Shown here: piece by piece, positions 55,127-64,000 of the stretch
Layout of the letters: each line of letters starts with the position of its first letter
How positions within the stretch are numbered: the stretch's first letter is position 1
Assembly (NCBI GenBank): GCA_003599865.1
Contig: QZKS01000064.1
Location: forward strand, 1 to 64,000
DNA: 64,000 nucleotides
Direction: 5' to 3'
From: Desulfobacteraceae bacterium
Lineage (GTDB): Bacteria; Desulfobacterota; Desulfobacteria; Desulfobacterales; SURF-7
Notes under the pieces: generated by a model
Told to the model about the DNA's origin: nothing
The model's database searches: none
What the model saw: only the letters and a program-made list of their open reading frames with translations
Made by a program: the position numbers and the translations under genes

Positions 55127-57127
55127 CTAAAGCTCGAACAGCATTCGTTTTTTTAATGCTTCAATTTCATCGCGAATATCGGCCGCTTTTTCAAACTCCA
55201 GTTCATCGGCCGCTTTTTTCATTTCTTTTTCCAGGGAAGCAATAATTTGATCCAAATCATCCGAAGTGCGATACCGGGCCAGGGTCTCTGATATTTTGTC
55301 TGCCTTATTACTCCCGGAACCATAGGCATCTGCCGGCAAGAAGGTGGATGTAATCTCCTTCCGGATGGTCTGGGGTATGATCTGATTCATCCGGTTGTAT
55401 GAATCTTGAACCGCTCTTCTCCGTTCGGTTTCGTCAATGGCCTGCTGCATGGCATTGGTGATTTTGTCTGCATACATAATCACCATGCCGTTCACATTGC
55501 GTGCGGCCCTGCCGCATGTCTGAATCAGGGATCTGGCGGAACGTAAAAAACCCTCCTTGTCCGCATCCAGAATCGCCACAAGAGACACCTCCGGGATATC
55601 GAGTCCTTCCCGCAGAAGGTTGATTCCGATCAGGACATTAAATTCACCCATTCGCAGTTCTTTGATAATCTCGATACGTTCCATGGTTTTGATATCGGAA
55701 TGAAGGTAGCGGACCGGAATGCCCAGATCCGAATAATAGTCCGTCAGGTCCTCTGCCGTTCTTTTGGTAAGAGTCGTGACCAGCACCCGCTCATTTCTTT
55801 CACTGCGAATTTGAATCTCCTCCAGAAGATCGTCCACCTGGTTTCGGGCTGGCCGAACATTGATTTGCGGGTCCATCAGACCGGTAGGCCTGGAAATCTG
55901 CTCGATAATACAATGTTTGGATTCATTGACTTCATAATCTGCCGGCGTTGCCGAAACATACACCACCCTGCGGGTCTTGCCGTAAAACTCATCAAATTTC
56001 AAAGGCCGGTTATCCACGGCCGAAGGAAGCCTGAATCCATATTCCACAAGGGTCTCCTTGCGGGAACGGTCTCCTTTGTACATGGCGTTCAGTTGCGGAA
56101 CCGTAATATGGCTCTCATCAATGAAAGTCAAAAAATCATCGGGGAAGTAGTCCAGCAGGGTCGGCGGGGGCTCTCCCTGATTTCTGCCGGTCAGATGCCG
56201 GGAGTAGTTTTCAATGCCATTGCAATAACCAATCTCCTGCATCATTTCCAGATCAAAATTGGTTCGTTCTTCAATCCGTTGCGCTTCGATCAGCTTGTTC
56301 TCATTTCGAAAATATTCGATTCTGATTTTGAGTTCTTCAATGATGGATGTGATGGCCCGTTTTCGTGTCTGATGCAGGGTGACATAATGACTGGCCGGAA
56401 AAACAGTTGTGCGGCCCATTTTTCGGAGTACTGTTCCGCGCAAGGGGTCGATTTCCGAAAGCTGCTCAATTTCATCACCGAAAAATTCAATCCGGATGGC
56501 TTTATTGTCCTCGTATGCGGGAAAGATCTCTACACGATCGCCCCGAACCCGGAAAACACCCCGGCAAAAATCCATATCATTTCGTTCATACTGCATTCCG
56601 ACAAGACCGGCAAGGAGCCCATCCCTTGACATCGCTCCGCCAACCTCCAGATCGATCCGCATTCCCAGATAGTCTTCCGGAGCTCCGAGTCCATATATGC
56701 AGGAGACACTTGCAACAACGATTACATCCGTTCGGGATAAAACGTTTCTGGTGGCGGAATGACGGAGCCGATCAATCATCTCATTGATGGATGAATCCTT
56801 CTGGATATAGGTGTCACTGGCCGGGATATAGGCCTCCGGCTGGTAGTAGTCATAATAGCTGACAAAATATTCCACTGCATTTTCCGGAAAAAACAGTTTC
56901 AATTCATGATAAAGCTGGGCTGCCAGGGTTTTATTGGGAGCAATGACCAGGGTCGGTTTGTTTACCCTTTCAATGACATTCGCCATGGTAAAGGTTTTTC
57001 CCGATCCGGTAACACCCAGCAGTACCTGATGGGGATTTCCGGCAAGGAGTCCCCGGGTCAGATGGTCAATCGCTTTCGGCTGATCACCTTTGGGTTTGAA
57101 ACCGGATTGTAGTTTGAAAAAAGACAT
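55127..57127 (-). CDS. uvrB: UvrABC system protein B
   Basis: 666 residues, DNA damage-verifying helicase-like ATPase. Walker A is [10 protein letters not shown] (about 39-48); the beta-hairpin region includes [11 protein letters not shown]; the DEAH-like box is IDESH; helicase motif VI lies in QTCGRAARN; and a C-terminal UVR domain ([27 protein letters not shown], signature [10 protein letters not shown]) binds UvrC. Full length. It lies 13 bases after cysS on the same strand. Confidence 0.97.
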   Translation of the reverse strand: MSFFKLQSGFKPKGDQPKAIDHLTRGLLAGNPHQVLLGVTGSGKTFTMANVIERVNKPTLVIAPNKTLAAQLYHELKLFFPENAVEYFVSYYDYYQPEAYIPASDTYIQKDSSINEMIDRLRHSATRNVLSRTDVIVVASVSCIYGLGAPEDYLGMRIDLEVGGAMSRDGLLAGLVGMQYERNDMDFCRGVFRVRGDRVEIFPAYEDNKAIRIEFFGDEIEQLSEIDPLRGTVLRKMGRTTVFPASHYVTLHQTRKRAITSIIEELKIRIEYFRNENKLIEAQRIEERTNFDLEMMQEIGYCNGIENYSRHLTGRNQGEPPPTLLDYFPDDFLTFIDESHITVPQLNAMYKGDRSRKETLVEYGFRLPSAVDNRPLKFDEFYGKTRRVVYVSATPADYEVNESKHCIIEQISRPTGLMDPQINVRPARNQVDDLLEEIQIRSERNERVLVTTLTKRTAEDLTDYYSDLGIPVRYLHSDIKTMERIEIIKELRMGEFNVLIGINLLREGLDIPEVSLVAILDADKEGFLRSARSLIQTCGRAARNVNGMVIMYADKITNAMQQAIDETERRRAVQDSYNRMNQIIPQTIRKEITSTFLPADAYGSGSNKADKISETLARYRTSDDLDQIIASLEKEMKKAADELEFEKAADIRDEIEALKKRMLFEL

Positions 57128-57140
57128 ACGGGTTCGGCTG

Positions 57141-58568
57141 TTATTTCATCACTTTCCAGATGGTTCCGTCCGGCCGGTCCTCGATAATGATATTCATTTT
57201 TTCCAGTGCTTCACGGATCTGGTCGGCTTTTGCCCAGTTTTTTTCTTTTCTGGCAAGCTTCCGTGACTGAATCATCTCTTCGACCCATGCGGCATCAATG
57301 GCTTCTTCCTCAATGGCCGCGTTTTTTTTCCTGTTGAAGTAATCCTCGGGGTTTTCATGCAGGATACCAAGGACATTTCCCATTTTTTCAAGATCAAGCC
57401 GCGTGCAGGCGATTGTTTTTCGAGAAGCCTCACCAGCCGGACCTTCATCCAGGGTCCGGTTGATTGTTCGGACAGCCTCAAACAAGATCCCGATTCCTTT
57501 TGCGGTGTTAAAATCATCATTCATGGCTTCGGAGAAACGATGCCGGTAATCACCGGAAGTCTCTGCTTCGGACCTGATGCCGGCTTTATTCAGGCGATCC
57601 ATCAGGGAATAAATTTTATCCAGTCCCTGCGATGCTTCATCCATGGATTGTTCGATGAAGTCAATGGGGCTGCGATAGTGACTGGACAACAGGAACAACC
57701 GGATGGCTTCCGGATGATATCGTTTGAGTACATCCTTGATCAGTAAAAAATTTCCGAGTGATTTGGACATTTTTTCCGAATCGATATTGACAAAACCGTT
57801 ATGAACCCAATAGTTCACAAAAGGTTTGCTGTGTGCCGCTTCGGATTGGGCGATCTCGTTTTCATGATGCGGAAAAATAAGATCCTTGCCTCCTCCGTGA
57901 ATATCAAACCGTTCTCCCAGATATTTTGAGCTCATTGCCGAACATTCGATATGCCAGCCCGGTCTTCCGGGTCCCCATGGACTTTCCCAGGACGGCTCAT
58001 CGGGCTTTGCGGATTTCCAGAGCGCAAAATCAAACGGATTGTCTTTTCTTTGATCAACATCGATTCTCGCCCCGGCCTCCATATCTTCCAGTTTCCGGCC
58101 GGACAATTTTCCATAATCAGCAAAAGATTCTACCCGGAAGTATACATCTCCATCGATTTCATACGCGGAATTTTTTTGAATCAGGGTTTCGACCAGTTCA
58201 ATAATCTCGCTGATATGCTTTGTGGCATAGGGTTCATGCGTCGGGCGCTCAACATACAGCGCGTCCATGTCTGCATAAAATTCCCGGATATATTTCTCCG
58301 ACACCTCATGGGACGAAATACCGAGCTGATTGGCCCGGTTGATAATCTTGTCGTCCACATCCGTAAAATTCCGGACATAGGTGACGTCAAACCCGCATGC
58401 TTTAAAATATCGGGTGATGACATCAAACACGATGGCGGATCTGGCATGACCGATATGACAGGAATCATAAACGGTGGGGCCGCAGACATACATGCCTACC
58501 TTCCCTTCCCGAAGCGGGATGAATATTTCTTTTTTACCGGTCAATGTATTGTATAGTGAAATGGTCAT
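57141..58568 (-). CDS. cysS: Cysteinyl-tRNA synthetase
   Basis: 475 residues, class I synthetase. HIGH motif is CHIGHARS (about 37-44), preceded by the zinc-ligand motif [10 protein letters not shown]; the second zinc region is [18 protein letters not shown] gives the KMSKS loop (about 268-275). The C-terminal anticodon part ends [16 protein letters not shown], as is usual. It is placed between ispF and uvrB. Confidence 0.97.
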   Translation of the reverse strand: MTISLYNTLTGKKEIFIPLREGKVGMYVCGPTVYDSCHIGHARSAIVFDVITRYFKACGFDVTYVRNFTDVDDKIINRANQLGISSHEVSEKYIREFYADMDALYVERPTHEPYATKHISEIIELVETLIQKNSAYEIDGDVYFRVESFADYGKLSGRKLEDMEAGARIDVDQRKDNPFDFALWKSAKPDEPSWESPWGPGRPGWHIECSAMSSKYLGERFDIHGGGKDLIFPHHENEIAQSEAAHSKPFVNYWVHNGFVNIDSEKMSKSLGNFLLIKDVLKRYHPEAIRLFLLSSHYRSPIDFIEQSMDEASQGLDKIYSLMDRLNKAGIRSEAETSGDYRHRFSEAMNDDFNTAKGIGILFEAVRTINRTLDEGPAGEASRKTIACTRLDLEKMGNVLGILHENPEDYFNRKKNAAIEEEAIDAAWVEEMIQSRKLARKEKNWAKADQIREALEKMNIIIEDRPDGTIWKVMK

Positions 58569-58662
58569 GGTCCGTTCCTAACCCGGCATCAGCCAGTCGT
58601 CATCAACAGCATCCGACATCTTCGGATACCTGAATAGTAAGAAATTGAAATACGGCAGCTTT

Positions 58663-59154
58663 TCAGGGCTGCATCTGCTTCGATAATCCGATCAGGCAGA
58701 CGCACACGGCCCCTATTCCCTCCCCGATACCGGTAAAACCAAGACCCTCCGTGGTGGTTGATTTAATATTAACCATATCCGGGTCGATTTGAAGTGCATC
58801 GGCGATATTTTTTTTCATTTTTTCATAGTGGGGTGACAGCCTGGGGGCTTCCGCAAAAATTGTCGCATCAAGGTTCCATACCGCAAATCCTTTTTGTCCG
58901 ATCATCAGGCTTGTCTTTTTCAATAGTTGAATGCTGAAAATATTTTTATAGGCAGGATCGCTGTCCGGGAAATGGATCCCGATATCGCCCAGCGCAGCCG
59001 CTCCGAGGAGTGCATCACAGACAGCATGAACCAGTACATCTGCATCCGAATGCCCCAGCAGTCCTTTGGAAAAGGGTATGGTTTCTCCCCCCAGAACCAG
59101 TTTACGATCCGGCACCAGACGATGAACATCGCTTCCAAAACCAATACGCATCAT
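58663..59154 (-). CDS. ispF: 2-C-methyl-D-erythritol 2,4-cyclodiphosphate synthase
   Basis: 163 residues, MEP-pathway cyclase. Metal ligands are in GSDVHRL (7-13) and LGHSDADVLVHAVCDALLGA (33-52). It also has GDIGIHFPDSDPAYKN and the C-terminal TTTEGLGFTGIGEGI. Its ATG shares one base with the stop of the HD-GYP gene. In many bacteria ispD precedes ispF; here it does not. Confidence 0.95.
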   Translation of the reverse strand: MMRIGFGSDVHRLVPDRKLVLGGETIPFSKGLLGHSDADVLVHAVCDALLGAAALGDIGIHFPDSDPAYKNIFSIQLLKKTSLMIGQKGFAVWNLDATIFAEAPRLSPHYEKMKKNIADALQIDPDMVNIKSTTTEGLGFTGIGEGIGAVCVCLIGLSKQMQP

Positions 59155-60581
59155 TATTTTTCCTTCCTGCCTGTATCGCTTTCCGATGAATTCTTTTCAA
59201 TGTATTGTAAAAACAGGGAAACACAGTCCGGACAAAGCTGACGTCCTTTTTCCTTTTCAATCATGTGAAGCGCGTTCTCGCGGCAGCAGGCCTTTCGGTA
59301 AGGACGGTCGCTGGTCAGCGCGTGAAATGTGTCTGCAACAGCCGTCATTCGTGCCCATAAGGGAATTTTTGATCCTTTTAACCCATCCGGATAACCTGCC
59401 CCATCCATTCTTTCATGATGATGTTTCACCATATCAACAATATTGTGAAGGCTGGGAATCGGTTCGAGGATTCCGGCACCGATCACCGGATGCATTTTGA
59501 TTTTATGGAACTCTTCCTTGGTGAGGCGCCCTTCCTTGAACAGGATGCTATCGGTAATTCCAATCTTCCCGATATCATGAAGGCGGCCGCCCAGAAGGCC
59601 GTTTTCAATTTCAATCCTGTCGGCTCCGGATAGAGCCAGCATTCCCGAAACAATTTTACCCACAGCTTCAGAATGGCCTTTGGTGTAGGCGTCTCGTGCC
59701 TCCAATGCCGTAACCAGACTTGTGATGCTTGCTACCATCAGGTTGCGCTCCGACATCAGTCTTTCCTTTTCATGAAAAAGCATCAGAAACTGGTCTGAAA
59801 GCGTTTTTTCAACCATAATGACAAGCTGATCAATATTAAACGGTTTACAGATATAGGCAGAGGCGCCGTATTTTAACATCCGTTTCATAGAGCCTCGGTC
59901 ACTGTTGGCGCTCATTACGATAAACGGAATATCGGAAAATTCATGTTTTGATCGAACAATCTCCCGGAACCGAAAACCATTCATCACCGGCATATCAATG
60001 TCGCTCAGAATCAAGTCGGGTTTGATATTTTTGAGAAGATCCATTGCCTGTTGCCCGTTTTCTGCGGTAATCGTCTGATAGCCGTTTTTTTCCAGCCCAT
60101 TTTGAACAACATGGCGTATGGTTTCCGAATCATCAACAACCATGATGACCTGCCGGCGCTGAAAGCCGGCTTTTTTCATGACTTCTTTGACTTTATCGCA
60201 CAGCTGCTCCTTGGCATGGTCTTTTGAAAGATAATCGGCAGCACCGGCCTGAAAACCTTTATTGACATCCTCTTCAGAATCAAAAGCGCTGACGACAATG
60301 ACCGGAATCCCGCGGGTTTCCGGTCTGTTTTTTAATTCACGGCAAAATTCGATCCCGTCCATGACCGGCATATCGATATCACTGATAATTACATCAAAAT
60401 TATGGTTGCCGGCAAGGTTCAGGCCGATCTTTCCATTTTCCGCCTCGACAATATTCACGTCCAGTGGTTCCAACAGGTTGATCAGGCTTTTACGGATGGC
60501 AGGACTATCATCAACAACCAGAATATCGGCTTTCGTGCTTTTGTTTTCCATTATCACAGCTTTGTTTATAAAAGGTTCCAT
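59154..60581 (-). CDS. Double-receiver HD-GYP response regulator
   Basis: 475 residues. Two receiver domains: residues 19-135 (ILVVDDS; phospho-site D in VIISDIDMP) and 145-260 (MVVDDS; LILSDIDMP). The HD-GYP output domain (about 285-440) has HDIGKIG and HHERMDGAGYPDG, the intact metal and GYP motifs, so c-di-GMP hydrolysis is predicted. A start at ATG 60551 is also possible. It overlaps ispF by one base (TAATG), which ties a signalling gene to housekeeping genes. Confidence 0.9.
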   Translation of the reverse strand: MEPFINKAVIMENKSTKADILVVDDSPAIRKSLINLLEPLDVNIVEAENGKIGLNLAGNHNFDVIISDIDMPVMDGIEFCRELKNRPETRGIPVIVVSAFDSEEDVNKGFQAGAADYLSKDHAKEQLCDKVKEVMKKAGFQRRQVIMVVDDSETIRHVVQNGLEKNGYQTITAENGQQAMDLLKNIKPDLILSDIDMPVMNGFRFREIVRSKHEFSDIPFIVMSANSDRGSMKRMLKYGASAYICKPFNIDQLVIMVEKTLSDQFLMLFHEKERLMSERNLMVASITSLVTALEARDAYTKGHSEAVGKIVSGMLALSGADRIEIENGLLGGRLHDIGKIGITDSILFKEGRLTKEEFHKIKMHPVIGAGILEPIPSLHNIVDMVKHHHERMDGAGYPDGLKGSKIPLWARMTAVADTFHALTSDRPYRKACCRENALHMIEKEKGRQLCPDCVSLFLQYIEKNSSESDTGRKEK

Positions 60582-60722
60582 AATGATCGTTCAAAAAACA
60601 GTTCCGGCAAACCGAACCCAATGTTCAAAAGTCGCAGGAAAACAGTTTGGCCAAGTAAATATCAAACAGGATTTCAGGTCAAACGAAATCTGCCGGGTTC
60701 ATGAAAATATGGTGATAAAAAG

Positions 60723-61352
60723 CTACTGCACTGATTTTGTAAAGGAGGGAATGGCAAAAAATTTGATGGTTTCTTTGGCCTGCCTGATGTATTCTTCACG
60801 GTCCACCTCGAGCATGGGCAGAAAAAAGCTTTCACCGGAAACATAATTATGGATGGCGTTTATGATGGCAAGCACCTGCATCTTGGCTTCCGCCGGGCAT
60901 TTTTTCCGGCTTTCCGTCAGCCCCATGGAATAGGCAATATCGGAAATAAATTCGGGAACCTTCGTATCAAATGTGCTTTCGTGTCGATTTTTTGTAAAAT
61001 ATCGGAATATCGTGAGATTCGATATCTCCGGGCGCTCAAAGAGATATTCGACCATCTCATCAATGGCAATCCGGAGGCGCTCCGAAAGAGGTCGTCCCTT
61101 GATTTTTTTTTCCAGTTCCGCCAGTTTGGAGCGCATGCCCTCATTGATATCCAGCACCACCGCTTCGTACAAGTCCCCCTTCTCTCCCCAATGATAGTAA
61201 AGGGTTGAGATGTCAATACCGACCTCCTTGGCGATCATTCGGGTGGTGGTTCCGTGAAAGCCATATGTGCCAAAAAGCCTGCGGGCGGAGGTCAGTATTT
61301 TTGCCTTCATTGAGTTGGGGTTTTGTCTTGCTTTATCCAGCGGGGTTGCCAT
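60723..61352 (-). CDS. TetR-family transcriptional regulator
   Basis: 209 residues. The N-terminal HTH (about 14-60) has LFGTYGFHGTTTRMIAKEVGIDISTLYYHWGEKGDLYEA-type sequence (signature TTTRMIAKEVGIDISTLYYH). The remaining helical domain would bind a small ligand. It lies 34 bases past the AMACR-like gene on the same strand. A palindrome 62629-62644 upstream of that gene is a candidate site. Confidence 0.88.
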   Translation of the reverse strand: MATPLDKARQNPNSMKAKILTSARRLFGTYGFHGTTTRMIAKEVGIDISTLYYHWGEKGDLYEAVVLDINEGMRSKLAELEKKIKGRPLSERLRIAIDEMVEYLFERPEISNLTIFRYFTKNRHESTFDTKVPEFISDIAYSMGLTESRKKCPAEAKMQVLAIINAIHNYVSGESFFLPMLEVDREEYIRQAKETIKFFAIPSFTKSVQ

Positions 61353-61386
61353 CCATATTCTCCTTTGGTTGGTTGAAACTCCATAT

Positions 61387-62535
61387 TTATATCACATTAT
61401 TGGCCTTGAAAACCTGTATTTCTTCCTTCGTGTAACCGAATTCCTGCAAAACGTTTTCCGTGCTTTGTCCGAACTGATCCGGTTCCCGATGAATCGATCC
61501 GGGTGTTTCGCTCAACTTAATCGGGATGCCGAGGGTCACGGCTTTCTTGTTGCCGTCACTTGCGACATCCACAAACATTTTCCGCTCCCGAAGGTGCGGA
61601 TCCTGAATCGCTTCCGGCAGGCTGTTTACAGGAGACCAGCAGAGTTCCCGCTCACCAAATTCCTGCGTCCACTCCTGCAGCGTTTTTTCCGCTATTTTCG
61701 TACGGAAAAACCGGATGATTTCCTCACGCTTTTGATCATCGTATTGATGCGGAATATATTCCGGCACTCCCATTTTTTCACAGATGTTTTTCCAGAATCG
61801 TGTTTCCACAGCACCGAGAGTGAGGTATTTTCCATCCTTTGTTTCATAGGTGTTATAACATGCATATCGATGGGAAAGCATGTTGTCTCCTCTTTCCGGG
61901 AAAAGCCCGGTGAGCTGATGAAAAAAAAGTGCAACCGGCAGCAGTCCGACCATTCCATCGGTCATGGAGATGTCGACATACTGTCCTTTTCCGGTTCTTT
62001 CCCTGGACTGAAGAGCAAGGAGGATTCCAATGGCTGCATTCATTCCGCCTCCGGCGATATCGGCAATCTGAACTCCCGGAATGGACGGCGGCTGATTTTT
62101 ATTGCCGATGAGATCCAGCACGCCGGCGATACTGAGATAGTTTGCATCATGTCCCACGCGATCCTTGTAAGGACCGGTCTGACCGTATCCGGTAATGGAA
62201 CAGTAGATAATTTTCGGATTGATATTTTTAACGGTTTGGTAGTCAACTCCCAACCGTTCCACAACGCCCGGCCGGAACTGCTCCAGAATGACATCGGCTT
62301 TTTTGGCGATCTGGAAAAAGATCTTTTTCCCCTCTTCTGTTTTTAAATTCAGGGAAACATGCTCTTTGTTTCGGTTCAGCGACTGCACAAAATGACCTTC
62401 GGCCAAAAACTTTTTATCCTCCACCGAGATTACGCGGGCACCATGATCAGCGAGAATCATGGAACAATACGGGCCGGGGAGAAGACGGGAAAGATCCAGA
62501 ACGGTTATTCCGGAAAGAGCACCTCTTACTGACAT
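61387..62535 (-). CDS. CaiB/BaiF CoA-transferase family, alpha-methylacyl-CoA racemase-like
   Basis: 382 residues from ATG 62535, chosen because GGGAGG precedes it; ATG 62562 has no such site. The family fold is clear from GITVLDLSRLLPGPYCSMILADHGARVISVED (start) and FRPGVVERLGVDY. GHDANYLSIAGVL (H129) and IADIAGGG (D159) match the catalytic His and Asp of alpha-methylacyl-CoA racemases, also 30 residues apart. It would invert 2-methyl centres of branched-chain acyl-CoAs; CoA transfer is the alternative. It precedes tetR. Confidence 0.8.
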   Translation of the reverse strand: MSVRGALSGITVLDLSRLLPGPYCSMILADHGARVISVEDKKFLAEGHFVQSLNRNKEHVSLNLKTEEGKKIFFQIAKKADVILEQFRPGVVERLGVDYQTVKNINPKIIYCSITGYGQTGPYKDRVGHDANYLSIAGVLDLIGNKNQPPSIPGVQIADIAGGGMNAAIGILLALQSRERTGKGQYVDISMTDGMVGLLPVALFFHQLTGLFPERGDNMLSHRYACYNTYETKDGKYLTLGAVETRFWKNICEKMGVPEYIPHQYDDQKREEIIRFFRTKIAEKTLQEWTQEFGERELCWSPVNSLPEAIQDPHLRERKMFVDVASDGNKKAVTLGIPIKLSETPGSIHREPDQFGQSTENVLQEFGYTKEEIQVFKANNVI

Positions 62536-62628
62536 AACAACCTCCCAATATTGATGTTTCAATACACGCCAAAAAAGAATTTTTTCCTGCTATATGAGTT
62601 GTGCGGAAATGACTTTCCGTCAGCTGTT

Positions 62629-62644
62629 TCCATCATATGATGGA
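62629..62644. promoter_or_regulatory. 16-bp palindrome, candidate operator
   Basis: tccatcatatgatgga, a perfect palindrome 94 bases upstream of the AMACR-like start and beside TTGACT/TTGACC sequences on the minus strand. The same 16 bases occur in the palindrome before mdh (52237-52252). The adjacent TetR is a plausible binder. Confidence 0.5.
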
Positions 62645-62706
62645 TTTTTATTTATCATAATTCCGGGTCAAGTCAAGCTTGATTTTCATCGAAAAATCAT
62701 CCGATG

Positions 62707-63336
62707 TCAGGCCTTGGGTAAGGATTGTTTCTTAATCCTCATCAATCCGGGTGAGTTGTGAAAATACATCAGGGGGGATGAAAATCCCTGTTGGATAAAA
62801 ATGGTTTCCAGTTCATCAAACAGAACCGGTTTGTCCGGCCATTTGAACTGTTTCTCCTGCCGTCTGAATTTTTCCCACTCTTCTTTCAGCCCGTTGTTTC
62901 CGGAAAATGCTTCATTTATAACGGAATCACACAGGAACATCTCGCAGACAATCGGTTTGACCTGCCACATGCACCCCTGTTCTCCCAGATAGACACATTT
63001 GTTTCCGGAATGATTGTTTTTTAATGCATGAATAATCTGATTCCGCCGGACCGGTGCAGAGCACAACACGTTCACCACCATATCCGCGAAAAAGGTAATG
63101 ATCCCTTCACGGGTGCAGCATGCGCTGAGTTTGCTTTCATAACATTTCCGCATGCAGATGATATTCAAGTGCCGCTCGAAAAAAGCAGAAACATCTTTCC
63201 GGAATGCCAGGTAATCCGTAATTTTATTTCTCAATTCATCCAACTGGGAGACGGACAGGGATTCCATGTAATCGATGATGAAAAGCATGGTGTCCAGCTG
63301 TTCTTTGTTGTAGGGAGTGATATTCAATTGCGGCAA
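62707..63336 (-). CDS. Cysteine-cluster protein (YkgJ-like)
   Basis: 209 residues. Cysteines are grouped as ICMRKCYESKLSACC (about 61-75), CVYLGEQGCMW (about 114-124) and CEMFLC (about 131-136). This is the same order of blocks as in the protein at 948-1820. Such proteins are thought to bind zinc or an Fe-S cluster. The sequence overlaps the roadblock-like gene by 13 bases. Function unknown. Confidence 0.6.
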   Translation of the reverse strand: MPQLNITPYNKEQLDTMLFIIDYMESLSVSQLDELRNKITDYLAFRKDVSAFFERHLNIICMRKCYESKLSACCTREGIITFFADMVVNVLCSAPVRRNQIIHALKNNHSGNKCVYLGEQGCMWQVKPIVCEMFLCDSVINEAFSGNNGLKEEWEKFRRQEKQFKWPDKPVLFDELETIFIQQGFSSPLMYFHNSPGLMRIKKQSLPKA

Positions 63337-63731
63337 GGCTTTTGTCTGTTGCCCGGCAGGGCTGCAGGACCGTTTCCGTTCGCAGGAAAAACATCCTGAA
63401 TAAACTGCTTGATGTTTTTCACAAACGCCGGATCATGATCCGGGCATCTGTGTATCACGCCAAGAAAATGGCCTTGAACGGGAAATACATAGAGCTTTTC
63501 TCCTTTTTCCCGGGATACCATTAGATAGTGATACCGACTGAAACCCATGGTTTTGCGGAGGGAATTGCAGTCCTGACCGCTCAATATCATCATGGCCGCC
63601 AGGGTTTGCGGTCTGGTGGACATATCTGTTTTGGATGCCAGAATCTGGCCGTCACCCTGTATCAGGATAAAGCCGCCGACCCCTTGAATCTGCAAAATCC
63701 GGTTTGCAAACAGTTCTTGAACGACAGCCAC
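63324..63731 (-). CDS. Roadblock/LC7-like protein
   Basis: 135 residues. The first 100 look like a roadblock/longin-type domain: QIQGVGGFILIQGDGQILASK, and a middle MILSGQDCNSLRKTMGF. Roadblock proteins such as MglB are GTPase regulators; an MglA GTPase is encoded at 50193-50810. The C-terminal tail (Pro/Gly-rich) is not part of the domain. The match is by pattern only. Confidence 0.6.
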   Translation of the reverse strand: MAVVQELFANRILQIQGVGGFILIQGDGQILASKTDMSTRPQTLAAMMILSGQDCNSLRKTMGFSRYHYLMVSREKGEKLYVFPVQGHFLGVIHRCPDHDPAFVKNIKQFIQDVFPANGNGPAALPGNRQKPCRN

Positions 63732-63758
63732 TTTTCATTCCCTCCGGTCGTGAACAGC

Positions 63759-64000
63759 TTAATTATTGACCCATATATAGGGCGTAATATTTTTCCGGTA
63801 TGTATCAAATCGTTCAGGGTCGTTGATTTCCTTCCGCAGAATATCCACAAGACCTTGAATCGTTGAAAAATCAGGCTGATCGGTTGCAATCCATTCCTTG
63901 AGTGCAGCGGTGAACAGAATCGGAGCAATGGGGCCGATTACCTTTGTGAGAGCTGTCTGCATCTCCTGAAGCACGCCGGCCATGGGACCCGATGATATCA
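63759..64000 (-). CDS. Partial gene at window edge (C-terminal part)
   Basis: Only the end of this gene is in the window. The frame is open to 64000 without a stop, and reads ISSGPM before AGVLQEMQTALTKVIGPIAPILF. The segment with IGPIAPILF and the following helices resembles C-terminal regulatory domains found with kinase or FHA proteins, but I cannot name it firmly. An internal ATG is at 63983, so a short protein is also possible. It lies 27 bases upstream of the roadblock-like gene. Confidence 0.5.
   Translation of the reverse strand, partial: ISSGPMAGVLQEMQTALTKVIGPIAPILFTAALKEWIATDQPDFSTIQGLVDILRKEINDPERFDTYRKNITPYIWVNN

Noticed and set aside
55700..56629. 309-codon plus-strand frame over uvrB
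   Set aside because: Antisense to a certain gene with normal length and motifs.

Overview
The window reads as a stretch of chromosome from a Gram-negative, probably anaerobic deltaproteobacterium (Desulfobacterota, Desulfobacterales-like). This is inferred from gene content, not from a marker gene. The content includes an exported superoxide-reductase-like protein, the MEP isoprenoid genes dxs, ispA and ispF, a lactate-dehydrogenase-like malate dehydrogenase, an EF-G2, an MglA-type GTPase, a spore-photoproduct-lyase-like radical SAM protein, many TPR proteins, and a CaiB/BaiF enzyme of the alpha-methylacyl-CoA racemase type. Two nested-hairpin or palindromic repeat types also occur. I saw no rRNA, tRNA, CRISPR array, transposase or phage gene.

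Layout. 1-1820: two minus-strand genes, an exported PAAR-repeat protein and a cysteine-cluster protein. 2018-5763: a tightly overlapping potABCD spermidine/putrescine ABC transporter operon. 5879-7070: an alpha/beta hydrolase and a small DMT-type membrane protein. 7092-16937: a minus-strand block with a PAS protein, a flavin reductase coupled to cob(I)alamin adenosyltransferase, a diguanylate cyclase, a superoxide-reductase-like protein, a tandem CDP-alcohol phosphatidyltransferase, a large protein with a class III nucleotide-cyclase-like domain, and a TPR lipoprotein coupled to a small protein. 16938-17513 is non-coding and holds a MITE-like hairpin element flanked by 14-bp direct repeats.

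17514-32275 is the most unusual part, a plus-strand envelope cluster. It encodes a small protein, a 1,232-residue AsmA/YdbH-like protein, a DUF1318 (YdbL-like) lipoprotein, a 2,821-residue exported beta-propeller/TPR/CHAT protease, an SH3b protein and a Tat-type M48 metalloprotease. Then come a response regulator, a small membrane protein, a left-handed beta-helix protein coupled to glmM, and a minus-strand Bax-inhibitor-1 homologue.

37188-42367 is a housekeeping operon, xseA-xseB-ispA-dxs-tlyA, followed by EF-G2. 44756-51802 (minus) holds a radical SAM protein, a cytidylate-kinase-like protein, a ParB-like protein with purC, and a signalling set of PilZ protein, DUF4388/cyclic-nucleotide-binding protein, MglA GTPase and TPR protein. 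mdh (plus) faces a minus-strand repair and housekeeping series: an HD-GYP regulator, ispF, cysS, uvrB and uvrC. The right end has tetR, an AMACR-like gene, a second cysteine-cluster protein, a roadblock-like protein and a gene cut by the window edge.

How the parts connect. c-di-GMP can be made (GGDEF), degraded (HD-GYP) and sensed (PilZ) by products of this window. The AsmA/DUF1318 pair suggests inter-membrane lipid transport, with two candidate envelope proteases encoded beside it. A 16-bp perfect palindrome occurs both upstream of mdh and upstream of the AMACR-like gene next to tetR, which suggests shared control of carbon metabolism.
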